Below, one piece after another: positions 18,673 to 26,000 of a DNA stretch of 64,000 bases (its first letter is position 1; the number at the start of each line of letters is the position of its first letter). The notes under the pieces were generated by a model. It saw only the letters and a list, made by a program, of their open reading frames with translations. It was not told where the DNA came from and ran no database searches. A program made the translations under genes and the position numbers. Source of the DNA: Acidimicrobiia bacterium (GTDB lineage: Bacteria; Actinomycetota; Acidimicrobiia; Spongiisociales; UBA5794); contig JALSQW010000029.1 of the NCBI GenBank assembly GCA_026985095.1, positions 62,001-126,000 of the forward strand, written 5' to 3'.

Positions 18673-19308
18673 ATGTCTCAACAGTCTCGCGTCCTGACGA
18701 TCACAGACAAAGCGCTCGAGAAGCTCCTCGAGGTCCGCGGCACCGAACCCGACGCCGAGGACCTGGCGTTGGTGATCCAGGTCGTCGGTGTGCGGGGAAC
18801 CGAATACGCCTACGAGATGCATCTGACGCCGACGGCGTACCTCACCGGGGACACCCTCGTCGAGCGCCACGGTGAGCTCCCGGTCGCGATCCCCGCCGAC
18901 AGCATCGAGAAGCTCCGTGGCGCGACGATCGGGATGTCTCGGAACCTGCTCAACCCGAGCCTGGAGATCGACAACCCGAACTCGCCGTCACCGACCATCC
19001 TCGGTGAGGGGCCGCCGCCCGACATGTCGTTGCCGGTGGTCGAACAGGTCGCCCACGTGATCGAGCACCAGATCAACCCGTCGATCGCCTCCCACGGCGG
19101 CACCGCCGAGCTGGTCGCCGTGGAAGAGGGTGTCGCCTACGTGCGCCTCGGAGGAGCCTGTCAGGGCTGCGGCCTGGCCGGGGTGACGCTCACCCAGGGG
19201 ATCGAGGCGACGATCGTGGCCATGGTGCCTGAGGTGACCAAGGTCATGGATGTCACCGACCACGCGTCGGGAACGAACCCCTACTACGAGAGCAACCAGA
19301 AGAAGTAG
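18673..19308 (+). CDS. Nfu-type Fe-S cluster carrier protein
   Basis: 211 residues. The N-terminal half (about 5-100) resembles an A-type scaffold domain without its cysteines; the C-terminal half is a NifU C-terminal domain with the cluster-binding motif CQGCGLA. This is the NfuA layout. The protein passes 4Fe-4S clusters to target enzymes such as the Fe-S proteins in this window (uracil-DNA glycosylase, Rrf2 regulator). Start at ATG; divergent from the ATP-grasp gene. Confidence 0.88.
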   Translation: MSQQSRVLTITDKALEKLLEVRGTEPDAEDLALVIQVVGVRGTEYAYEMHLTPTAYLTGDTLVERHGELPVAIPADSIEKLRGATIGMSRNLLNPSLEIDNPNSPSPTILGEGPPPDMSLPVVEQVAHVIEHQINPSIASHGGTAELVAVEEGVAYVRLGGACQGCGLAGVTLTQGIEATIVAMVPEVTKVMDVTDHASGTNPYYESNQKK

Positions 19309-19309
19309 C

Positions 19310-19333
19310 CGTCATCCGAGCCACAGGATGACG
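19310..19333. terminator. Bidirectional hairpin between convergent genes
   Basis: Perfect 8-base stem CGTCATCC/GGATGACG with an 8-base loop, starting two bases after the Nfu stop and containing the stop codon of the convergent permease gene. Confidence 0.5.
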
Positions 19334-20217
19334 AGGGGAAGGGTGACGACCGACGCGACGGTGCCGACGAGGACCGTCGTGGCGACCAGGTCGGGCGCGA
19401 GATCGTGCTCGAGGGCGATCAGGGCGGTGAACACCGCCGGGGGCATGGCGAACTGGAGGACGACGACACCCGCGTCGGTTCCCTCGAGGCCGGCGGCGAC
19501 GGCGGCGACGGTGGCGACGGCCGGGGCGACGGCGAGCTTGACGACGAGCGCGCGGATGGTGTCGACCGTCGGCTTCGGTGAGCGCATGGCGGCGAGCTGA
19601 ACTCCGAGGGTGAGCAGCATCAGCGGGATCAACGCGGTGGCCAGGAGGCCCACCGCTCGGTCCGCCCACAGCGGCAGCGTCCACCCACCGGCGTTGACCA
19701 CGAGCGCCGGGATCGCGGCCAGTGTCATGGGGGCGGTGAGCGCTCGACGGACGGCCGATGCCGCCCCATGGTGCTCCCATCGGGCCGCAGCGACGCCGAC
19801 GATGATGCCGACGACGTTGACGACGACGAGGACGACGCCTGCCAGGGCCAACGCGTCGGTCCCGAAGGTGAACGCGACGATGGCCAAGCCGAAGTTGCCG
19901 ACGTTGCCGTAGATCGACGTGAGGACGGTGGCTGCCGCCGTGGCCGCCGGCGCCCCCGAGACGCGGGCGGCGACGGCGGCCACGACCCCGGTCGCGGCCA
20001 TCGCGACGAGCGTGACGCCTGCGACCTTCCCGACCAGAGCGGCCCCGAGGTCGGCGCCGGCGAGGATGTCGAAGACGAAGGCGGGGCCGACGATCCAGTA
20101 CGCGAGCTTGGACAGGGTCTGGGCGTCGAGGGACAGGCGCCGGGCGGCGACGGCCCCGATCCCGACGATGACGAACACCGGGAGCAGGATGTCGGCGAGG
20201 ACCTGCAGGAACGGCAC
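19312..20217 (-). CDS. AEC-family (auxin efflux carrier-like) permease
   Basis: 301 residues with about ten hydrophobic segments arranged as two repeats of five, the AEC fold. N-terminal LADILLPVFVIVGIGAVAAR and the YGNVGNFGLAIVAFTFG crossover helix are family typical. Members export or import small organic acids such as malate or auxin-like compounds; the substrate here is unknown. The GTG at 20217 is chosen because the first membrane helix begins nine residues later and GGGAG precedes it. It ends inside the hairpin shared with the Nfu gene. Confidence 0.85.
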   Translation of the reverse strand: MPFLQVLADILLPVFVIVGIGAVAARRLSLDAQTLSKLAYWIVGPAFVFDILAGADLGAALVGKVAGVTLVAMAATGVVAAVAARVSGAPAATAAATVLTSIYGNVGNFGLAIVAFTFGTDALALAGVVLVVVNVVGIIVGVAAARWEHHGAASAVRRALTAPMTLAAIPALVVNAGGWTLPLWADRAVGLLATALIPLMLLTLGVQLAAMRSPKPTVDTIRALVVKLAVAPAVATVAAVAAGLEGTDAGVVVLQFAMPPAVFTALIALEHDLAPDLVATTVLVGTVASVVTLPLVILWLG

Positions 20218-20233
20218 GCTCCCAGTACCGGGG

Positions 20234-20833
20234 TTACCCGGGGGCCTTCCCCGCGGAACGGTCCGCCAGGGTGGCGCGCCACTCCGACTCGAGGAGGCTC
20301 CACGACGAATGGTCCAGCCAGCGCGGCCCGACCTTGACCTCTTCCCGCAGCACGCCCTCCCTGACGAACCCAAGCTTCTCGGCGACCCGCTCGGAGCCCA
20401 CGTTGCCGACGGCGATGCGGAGTTGGACCTTGTGCATCGCCAGCTCCTCGAAGCCGATCCGGAGGACCCGCATGGCGGCCTCGGTGGCGATGCCTCGACG
20501 GGTCTCGTCCGAGCGGATCCAGTAGCCGATCTCGCCCACGGCGTTCTGTTTCGACACCCACCAGATCGAGACGTTGCCGAGGTGACGGTCCGGTCGGTCC
20601 GGGGAGCGGATCGAGAAGTCGTAGGCGCGACCTTCGGCCCAGGCGTTGAGTGACTCCCGGATGAACCGGGTCGCGATGTTCTGGTCGTACTCGGCGGCCC
20701 ACGGGAGCCACGGTTGGAGGTCGGAGAGGGAGACCCGGACGGCCTCTTCGAGCGAGCTCGCGTCCCGGCGGCGCAGCGGACGCAGGACGAGGTTCTCGCT
20801 GGTGCGAGGACGTGTATGGAGGTGACGGGCCAT
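20234..20833 (-). CDS. GNAT N-acetyltransferase (RimJ/RimL-like)
   Basis: 199 residues. The pattern LRPLRRRDASSLEEAV, GEIGYWIRSDETRRGIATEAAMRVL and AVGNVGSERVAEKLGFVREG is that of RimJ/RimL-type acetyltransferases acting on protein N-termini or small amines. The acetyl-CoA loop RRGIATEA is intact. Target unknown. It is 16 bases upstream of the permease gene and may share its transcript. Divergent from the Nudix gene. Confidence 0.85.
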   Translation of the reverse strand: MARHLHTRPRTSENLVLRPLRRRDASSLEEAVRVSLSDLQPWLPWAAEYDQNIATRFIRESLNAWAEGRAYDFSIRSPDRPDRHLGNVSIWWVSKQNAVGEIGYWIRSDETRRGIATEAAMRVLRIGFEELAMHKVQLRIAVGNVGSERVAEKLGFVREGVLREEVKVGPRWLDHSSWSLLESEWRATLADRSAGKAPG

Positions 20834-20852
20834 CGAACCCAGCCTATCGGCT

Positions 20853-20858
20853 TATGCT
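20853..20858 (+). promoter_or_regulatory. -10 box of a probably leaderless Nudix transcript
   Basis: TATGCT stands six bases before the ATG of the Nudix gene, and no ribosome binding site is present. The transcript would start at or next to the ATG. No convincing -35 box was found. Confidence 0.4.
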
Positions 20859-20864
20859 CGCCGG

Positions 20865-21398
20865 ATGGATCCTTGGCGCCGGTTCGATGGGCTACCTCCC
20901 GTGGCCGACCACGAGGGGGCGCGAGCGGCCGTCCTTGTGCCGCTGTACACCGACGACGCCGGCCACGTCCGGATGGTCTTGACTCGGCGTCCCGACGAGA
21001 TGCGCACCCACCCAGGTGACGTCGTGTTCCCGGGCGGTTCGATCGAGCCGGGCGAGACCCCCGTGGAGGCCGCGATCCGTGAGGCGTTCGAGGAGGTGGC
21101 GTTGCCGCCCGACAACGTCGAGACGATCCTCGGGGGGTTGTCGCCCTTGACGACGCGGGACACGACGCGCTGGATCGTGCCGGTGGTGGCGAGGGTGATC
21201 CGCCCGACGAGGCTGGTACCGGACCCTCGCGAGGTGGCGGCCATCATCGAGCCGAGCCTCGTCGAGCTGCTGGACGAGGACCGCTGGCACCGGGCCGACT
21301 GGAACGGCCATCCGTTGTGGTTCTTCGAGTTCCCCGAGGGGACGCTGTGGGGTGCGACGGCGTTCATGGTTCGGGAGCTGCTTTCATACCTCCGATGA
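20865..21398 (+). CDS. Nudix hydrolase, CoA pyrophosphatase-like
   Basis: 177 residues. The Nudix box spans about 63-85: GGSIEPGETPVEAAIREAF followed by EEV, and all catalytic Glu residues are present. The upstream VLTRRPDEMRTHPGDVVFPGG block is characteristic of the NUDT7/8 branch, which cleaves coenzyme A and its esters. The gene overlaps the following decarboxylase gene by four bases. Confidence 0.85.
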   Translation: MDPWRRFDGLPPVADHEGARAAVLVPLYTDDAGHVRMVLTRRPDEMRTHPGDVVFPGGSIEPGETPVEAAIREAFEEVALPPDNVETILGGLSPLTTRDTTRWIVPVVARVIRPTRLVPDPREVAAIIEPSLVELLDEDRWHRADWNGHPLWFFEFPEGTLWGATAFMVRELLSYLR

Positions 21399-22807
21399 CG
21401 TTCCCCGACTGGACGCCCGACGATTTCCGACGGCACGGCTACGAGGTCGTCGACTGGATCGCCGACTATCTGGCCCGCGTGGAGGATCTCCCGGTGATCT
21501 CCCGGGTGGAGCCCGGCGACATCCGCGCCATGCTGCCTCCCCGAGCGCCCGAAGAGGCCGAACCGTTCGATGCCGTGCTGGCGGACCTCGATCGTGTCAT
21601 CTTGCCCGGCATCACCCACTGGCAGCATCCGGGGTGGTTCGCCTACTTCCCGACGGGCGCGTCGCCGCCATCGATCCTCGGTGACCTGGTGTCCTCGGGC
21701 CTCGGGGTGGTCGGGTTCCTGTGGGCGACGAGCCCTGCGGCGACCGAACTGGAGTCGCAGGTGCTGGATTGGCTCGTCGACCTGCTCGATCTGCCGCAGG
21801 GATGGAAGACCACCGGGCCGGGGGGCGGCGTCATCCAGATGAGCGCATCGGACGCGACCCATCTCGCGTTCGTCGTCGCTCGTCACCGCAGGCACGAGAC
21901 GCCGGTGGAGCAGATGGTCGTCTACGCGTCGGCGGAGGCCCATTCGTCCGTCGTCAAGGGCGCCCGGGTCGCCGGGGTGCGACACGTCCGTCCGCTGGCC
22001 GTCGACGAGGAGCTGGCGATCGTCCCGGCTGCCTTCGAGGCGGCCGTCGTGGCCGACCTCGAAGTGGGACGAACCCCCCTGGCGGTCGTCTCGACGGTCG
22101 GGACGACGGGGACCACGGCGGTCGACCCGGTCCGGCCGATCGGTGAGATCGCCCGGCGCCACCGGCTCTGGCACCACGTCGACGCTGCCTACGCGGGGAC
22201 GGCGATGATCTGTCCCGAGTTCCGGCACCATCAGGACGGTCTCGAGCTGGTCGACTCCTACGTGTTCAACCCCCACAAGTGGATGCTGACGAACTTCGAC
22301 TGTTCGGCGTTCTGGGTGGCGGATCGGCGACCGCTGATCGACGCCATGAGCATCATGCCGCCCTACCTGCGCAACGCCGCCTCCGAGAGCGGCCAGGTCA
22401 TCGACTACCGCGACTGGCACGTCCCGCTGGGCAGGCGGTTCCGGGCGCTGAAGTTGTGGTTCGTCCTGCGGGCCTACGGTGCCGAGGCGATCCGGGCGAT
22501 GGTGCGCAGCCACGTGGAGCTGGCTCGCGGGTTGGCGGCCAGGCTCGAGGCCGATCCCCGTTTCGAGCTGGTCGCTCCGGTGCCGTTCTCGCTGGTGACG
22601 TTCCGCCACGTCGCCGGCGACCGGGCGACCGACGACCTGGCAGCGGCCCTCAATGCCTCCGGTGACGTCTACGTGACGCCGTCGCATCTCGACTCGGGGT
22701 CGTTCATCAGGGTCTCCATCGGCCAGCGGACGACCGAGGCCCGTCACGTCGAGCGTCTCTGGCAGCTCATCGACGACCTGGCGCCGCCGGCGCGATCTGC
22801 TGGGTGA
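21395..22807 (+). CDS. PLP-dependent aromatic amino acid decarboxylase family protein
   Basis: 470 residues. Group II decarboxylase: HPGWFAYFPTGASPPSILGD substrate-pocket region, HVDAAYAG (PLP ring Asp) and the PLP-lysine motif VFNPHKWMLTNFDCSAFWV. It resembles aromatic-L-amino-acid decarboxylases (tyrosine, tryptophan, DOPA). Exact substrate not fixed by sequence. The ATG overlaps the Nudix stop. It converges on cimA with a 64-base gap that holds no clear terminator. Confidence 0.88.
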   Translation: MTFPDWTPDDFRRHGYEVVDWIADYLARVEDLPVISRVEPGDIRAMLPPRAPEEAEPFDAVLADLDRVILPGITHWQHPGWFAYFPTGASPPSILGDLVSSGLGVVGFLWATSPAATELESQVLDWLVDLLDLPQGWKTTGPGGGVIQMSASDATHLAFVVARHRRHETPVEQMVVYASAEAHSSVVKGARVAGVRHVRPLAVDEELAIVPAAFEAAVVADLEVGRTPLAVVSTVGTTGTTAVDPVRPIGEIARRHRLWHHVDAAYAGTAMICPEFRHHQDGLELVDSYVFNPHKWMLTNFDCSAFWVADRRPLIDAMSIMPPYLRNAASESGQVIDYRDWHVPLGRRFRALKLWFVLRAYGAEAIRAMVRSHVELARGLAARLEADPRFELVAPVPFSLVTFRHVAGDRATDDLAAALNASGDVYVTPSHLDSGSFIRVSIGQRTTEARHVERLWQLIDDLAPPARSAG

Positions 22808-22871
22808 TCCGGGCCCACCCCTCGGAGACCGGTACCGGCTCCGTCGCTCCGGGTCCCAGGCAGGACCTCCG

Positions 22872-24437
22872 CTACCTGGGAGCCGCTCGGAGCAATCCGA
22901 GCACGAGGCCGTCGGAGACGGCCTTCCACGAGGCGTCGATGATGTTCTGATGTACCCCGACGGTGCCCCAGGTCTCGTCGACGTTGGAATGGGTGCACAG
23001 GACCCGGACCCTGGCCGCGGTGCCGTCGGTCGAATCGAGGTCGCGGACCCGATAGTCGATGAGCCGGATCTCGCCGATCTGGGGGAACGTCGGCTCCAAC
23101 GCCGCTCGGAGGGCCCGGTCGAGGGCCCCGACCGGGCCGTCGCCTTCGGCGGTCGTGACGACCCGATCGCCGCCCACGTGGACCTTCACCGTCGCCTCGG
23201 CCACGACCTCTCCGGCCCGGTGCTCGACGAACACCCGGTACGACTCCAGCTCGAAGAACGGTTGGGTCCATCCCTTGGCTTCCCGCACGAGCAGTTCGAA
23301 GCTGCCGTCGGCAGCCTCGAAGTGGTAGCCCTCGTGCTCGAGCTCCTTGATGCGGTCGACGACCTGCTGGGCTTCGTCGCCGGTCATGTCCAGCCCGGAG
23401 GCCTGGGCCTTGGCGAGCACGGTGGATCGCCCCGCCAGCTCGGAGACCACCACCCGCGTCGAGTTGCCCACCGCCTCGGGAGCGAGATGCTCGTATGCGT
23501 CGGGCCGTCGCGCCAACGCCGAGGTGTGGAGCCCGGCCTTGTGCGTGAACGCCGACACGCCGACGTAGGGGAGATGCGGATCGAGGGTCAGGTTCACGAT
23601 CTCGGCCAGATGATGCGACACGGTCGTGAGCCGGCTCAGGCGATCGGAGGGGATCGACTCGACCCCCATCTTCAGGGACAGGTTGGGGATGATCGTGCAC
23701 AGGTCGGCGTTGCCGGTGCGTTCACCGTACCCGTTGATGCAGCCCTGGACCTGGGCCACGCCCATGCGGACCGACTGGAGGCTGTTGGCGACCGCCACGC
23801 CGGTGTCGTTGTGGAAGTGGCAGCCGAAGGTGGCCTCGGGGAGGGCATCGGTCACCTCCCCGACGACCCGCTCGACCTCATGGGTGAGGGAACCGCCGTT
23901 GGTGTCGCACAGGACGAGCCGTTCGGCTCCGGCATCGAGGGCCCCACGGAGGACGGCCAGGGCGAAGTCCGGGTCGCTCCGGTAGCCGTCGAAGAAGTGC
24001 TCGGCGTCGAAGAAGACCCGACGGCCCAGCGACCGCAGGTAGGCCACGGAATCGGCGACCATCGCCACCGCTTCGTCGGGTGTCGTCCTGAGCGCATGCT
24101 CGACGTGATAGGACCACGACTTGCCGACCAGGCACACGACGTCGGTGTCTGCCGCCACGAGGGCCGCCAGTTGCTCGTCGTCCTCGGGTCGACGGTTCGC
24201 CCTGCGGGTCGAACCGAACGCCACCAACGTGGCGTCCTTCAAGGTGAGCTCCTCCTTGGCCCTCGCGAAGAACTCGTCGTCCTTGGGGTTCGCGCCCGGC
24301 CATCCCCCCTCGATGTAGGTGACGCCGAGATCGTCCAGGAGCCGAGCGACCGCCAACTTGTCGGTGGCCGTCAACGAGATGCCCTCCTGCTGGGTGCCGT
24401 CGCGGAGGGTGGTGTCGTAGATCTCGACGTTGTGCAT
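22872..24437 (-). CDS. cimA: Citramalate synthase (isoleucine pathway)
   Basis: 521 residues. Condenses pyruvate and acetyl-CoA to citramalate, giving 2-oxobutyrate for isoleucine without threonine. HMGL-like barrel with YDTTLRDGTQQEG (general base and metal Asp), CDTNGGSLTHEV and GCHFHNDTGVAVANSL (metal His pair), and a C-terminal LeuA-like allosteric domain (about 380-521). The start is the ATG at 24437 with GAGGAG upstream. An Ile-rich leader peptide and a terminator stand just upstream, which independently supports an isoleucine role. Confidence 0.92.
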   Translation of the reverse strand: MHNVEIYDTTLRDGTQQEGISLTATDKLAVARLLDDLGVTYIEGGWPGANPKDDEFFARAKEELTLKDATLVAFGSTRRANRRPEDDEQLAALVAADTDVVCLVGKSWSYHVEHALRTTPDEAVAMVADSVAYLRSLGRRVFFDAEHFFDGYRSDPDFALAVLRGALDAGAERLVLCDTNGGSLTHEVERVVGEVTDALPEATFGCHFHNDTGVAVANSLQSVRMGVAQVQGCINGYGERTGNADLCTIIPNLSLKMGVESIPSDRLSRLTTVSHHLAEIVNLTLDPHLPYVGVSAFTHKAGLHTSALARRPDAYEHLAPEAVGNSTRVVVSELAGRSTVLAKAQASGLDMTGDEAQQVVDRIKELEHEGYHFEAADGSFELLVREAKGWTQPFFELESYRVFVEHRAGEVVAEATVKVHVGGDRVVTTAEGDGPVGALDRALRAALEPTFPQIGEIRLIDYRVRDLDSTDGTAARVRVLCTHSNVDETWGTVGVHQNIIDASWKAVSDGLVLGLLRAAPR

Positions 24438-24457
24438 GGTCGACTCCTCAATCGAAA

Positions 24458-24480
24458 GACCCCCCGCTGGGCGGAGGGTC
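24458..24480 (-). terminator. Attenuator terminator in the cimA leader
   Basis: On the minus strand a 10-base stem, GACCCTCCGC paired with GCGGGGGGTC (one U-G pair), loop CCA, followed directly by TTTCGATT. It lies between the Ile leader peptide and cimA, 21 bases before the cimA ATG. Confidence 0.8.
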
Positions 24481-24484
24481 GACT

Positions 24485-24512
24485 GCACACACGCTCTTGG
24501 GGGCGTGTGTGC
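24485..24512 (-). promoter_or_regulatory. Hairpin following the cimA leader peptide
   Basis: Perfect 10-base stem GCACACACGC/GCGTGTGTGC with an 8-base loop, beginning at the base after the leader stop codon and ending four bases before the terminator. A ribosome at the stop codon would cover its 5' arm, so it is a candidate sensing element of the attenuator. I could not find a clean antiterminator pairing. Confidence 0.55.
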
Positions 24513-24542
24513 CTAGGCGATGATGATGATGGATGCGGACAT
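24513..24542 (-). CDS. Ile-rich leader peptide of cimA
   Basis: Nine-residue open frame MSASIIIIA, with four consecutive ATC isoleucine codons ahead of the stop. Such peptides act as sensors: ribosomes stall at the Ile codons when charged tRNA-Ile is scarce. The predicted transcription start is about five bases before the ATG, so there is no room for a ribosome site and the peptide is probably translated from a near-leaderless mRNA. A terminator hairpin and cimA follow. Confidence 0.8.
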   Translation of the reverse strand: MSASIIIIA

Positions 24543-24553
24543 GGTCGACGCCG

Positions 24554-24582
24554 AGTATCCCCCGAGATCGAGGAGACGTCAA
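24554..24582 (-). promoter_or_regulatory. cimA promoter
   Basis: Minus strand -35 TTGACG (24577-24582), exactly 17 bases, -10 GATACT (24554-24559). A housekeeping sigma-type promoter that places the start site near 24547. Confidence 0.75.
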
Positions 24583-24593
24583 GGCGCGACATC

Positions 24594-24623
24594 TTGCTCG
24601 CGGGTCGGGCCCTCGGGTAGCCT
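24594..24623 (+). promoter_or_regulatory. trpS promoter
   Basis: -35 TTGCTC (24594-24599), 18 bases, -10 TAGCCT (24618-24623). The -10 box ends six bases before the leader peptide ATG, so transcription should begin at the ATG. Its -35 box lies 11 bases from the divergent cimA -35 box. Confidence 0.6.
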
Positions 24624-24629
24624 TGGGCG

Positions 24630-24671
24630 ATGCGCACGAACGATCTCGGGTGGTGGCGGCACGATCGATAG
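24630..24671 (+). CDS. Trp leader peptide of trpS
   Basis: Thirteen-residue open frame MRTNDLGWWRHDR with two adjacent TGG codons (24651-24656). It starts six bases after a -10 box and has no ribosome site, so it is probably leaderless. Tandem Trp codons followed by mutually exclusive RNA pairings and a terminator are the signature of ribosome-mediated attenuation. Here it would let tryptophanyl-tRNA synthetase respond to uncharged tRNA-Trp. Confidence 0.85.
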   Translation: MRTNDLGWWRHDR

Positions 24672-24711
24672 GCCGCCGCGCGCGAGGAGTCGAACACGAG
24701 ACGCCGGTGGC
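24655..24711 (+). promoter_or_regulatory. Competing 1:2 and 2:3 pairings of the trpS attenuator
   Basis: Segment 1 GGCGGC (24655-24660) pairs perfectly with segment 2 GCCGCC (24672-24677). Segment 2 GCCGCCG (24672-24678) can instead pair with segment 3 CGGTGGC (24705-24711, one G-U), which is the 5' arm of the terminator. A ribosome stalled on the Trp codons would block segment 1 and favour 2:3, the antiterminator. One at the stop codon (24669-24671) would block segment 2 and allow termination. Confidence 0.75.
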
Positions 24712-24728
24712 TCGGGCCCCGGCGTTTT
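24701..24728 (+). terminator. Attenuator terminator in the trpS leader
   Basis: Stem ACGCCGG plus GGC (a single bulged T between them) paired with GCC plus CCGGCGT, tetraloop TCGG, followed by TTTT. It ends 27 bases before the trpS start, so it can only act on trpS. Confidence 0.85.
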
Positions 24729-24755
24729 CCCATACGCGGAGCGAAGGAGCAGACC

Positions 24756-25745
24756 GTGGAGACGAACAAGAAGGTGTTCTCCGGCGTACAGCCGACCGGC
24801 AACGTGCATCTGGGCAACTACCTGGGGGCGTTCCGGAACTGGGTCGCGCTCCAGGACGACTACGACACGATCTACTGCATCGTCGATCTGCACGGGATGA
24901 CCGTCCCCTACGACCCGGCCGAGTACCGGCGGGCCCGTCTCGAGACCGCGAAGGTGCTGCTGGCCATCGGGGTCGACCCCGACCGGTCGTTGTTCTACAT
25001 GCAGTCCCAGGTGCCGCATCACGCCGAGTTGGCCTGGATCCTCGGCACCATCACCCCGACGGGTGTGCTCAACCGTATGACCCAGTACAAGGACAAGCTC
25101 GCCACCGGTGCGCCGGCCAACCTGGGCCTGTATTCGTATCCGGTGTTGATGGCTGCCGACATCCTGTTGTTCCGCGCCGACCTGGTGCCCGTCGGGGAGG
25201 ACCAGAAGCAGCATCTCGAGATGACCCGGGATCTCGCCGAGCGCTTCAACAACCGGTTCGCGGAGGTCTTCCCGATCCCCGATCCGTTGATCCCCGAGAC
25301 CGCCGCCAGGGTGATGTCGTTGACCGAGCCGACGGCGAAGATGTCGAAGTCCGACCCGGCGGAGCGGTCGCGGATCCTCCTCCTCGACTCGGCGGACGCG
25401 ATCATGAAGAAGGTCAGGTCCGCGGTGACCGATTCGGAACCCACCGTCCGGTACGACGTGGAAGCCAAGCCCGGTATCTCGAACCTGCTCGAGATCATGG
25501 CGGCGTGTACCGGACGTTCCATCGACGATCTCGTCGCCGAGTTCCACGACGCCGGGTACGGACGGTTCAAGGAGGCGGTGGCGGAGGCCATCATCGACGC
25601 GCTGGCACCGATCAGGTCGGCGTACGAACGTCTCGACGACCGTGAGGTCGCTCGGATCCTCCAGAAGGGCGCGCTCGACGCCAGGACCCAGGCCGAGTCC
25701 TACCAGGCGGAGGTCCGCCGCGCCGTCGGCCTCGACCAGATCTAG
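24756..25745 (+). CDS. trpS: Tryptophanyl-tRNA synthetase
   Basis: 329 residues. Class I synthetase charging tRNA-Trp. SGVQPTGNVHLGNYLG contains the HIGH-type motif and TAKMSKSD the KMSKS motif; GEDQKQHLEMTRDLA is also typical. GTG start with AAGGAG six bases upstream. The gene is preceded by a complete Trp attenuator. Confidence 0.96.
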   Translation: METNKKVFSGVQPTGNVHLGNYLGAFRNWVALQDDYDTIYCIVDLHGMTVPYDPAEYRRARLETAKVLLAIGVDPDRSLFYMQSQVPHHAELAWILGTITPTGVLNRMTQYKDKLATGAPANLGLYSYPVLMAADILLFRADLVPVGEDQKQHLEMTRDLAERFNNRFAEVFPIPDPLIPETAARVMSLTEPTAKMSKSDPAERSRILLLDSADAIMKKVRSAVTDSEPTVRYDVEAKPGISNLLEIMAACTGRSIDDLVAEFHDAGYGRFKEAVAEAIIDALAPIRSAYERLDDREVARILQKGALDARTQAESYQAEVRRAVGLDQI

Positions 25746-26000
25746 GCGCGGCCCGGTAACCTTCCCGCCGTAATCCGCGACGTCCCTGATGAGGGTGCAA
25801 CGATCCGGCCGGCGGCTCCCACGGGGGGCAGGAGAAGGTCGGCGCCACCGGCGTCGGGCTCCCTGAGGGGTGGAGAGGAGCCGACGGGCACCGCCGCCAC
25901 GTTCCCGGGCCCGGGCGGACGGCGGCCGGTCGCGGGACAGGGCACCGACCCCGACTACCCTCCTGGGGGCCGGCACCAACGACGCGGAGGCAGGAAGCTC
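25746..26000 (+). other. trpS-guaB3 intergenic leader with a strong hairpin
   Basis: 255 bases without a gene. GTAACCTT near 25755 could be a -10 box. A small CCCT/AGGG hairpin follows near 25785-25797. The main element is a 10-base stem CGTCGG(G)CTCC/GGAGCCGACG (25852-25886, one bulged G, 14-base loop), which would lie in the guaB3 5' leader. I compared it from memory with purine, ZTP, SAM, c-di-AMP and glycine riboswitch consensus sequences and saw no convincing match. Confidence 0.35.

Noticed and set aside
18612-18674. ATG at 18674 as start of the ATP-grasp gene
   Set aside because: It would overlap the start codon of the divergent Nfu gene and leave no room for either promoter; the extra 21 residues look unlike a domain.
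24600-24755. T-box riboswitch upstream of trpS
   Set aside because: No T-box core sequence or specifier stem was seen, while the Trp codon leader and alternating hairpins explain the region fully.
25746-26000. ZTP, SAM-IV, c-di-AMP or glycine riboswitch before guaB3
   Set aside because: Partial resemblances only; key conserved blocks are missing in each case.
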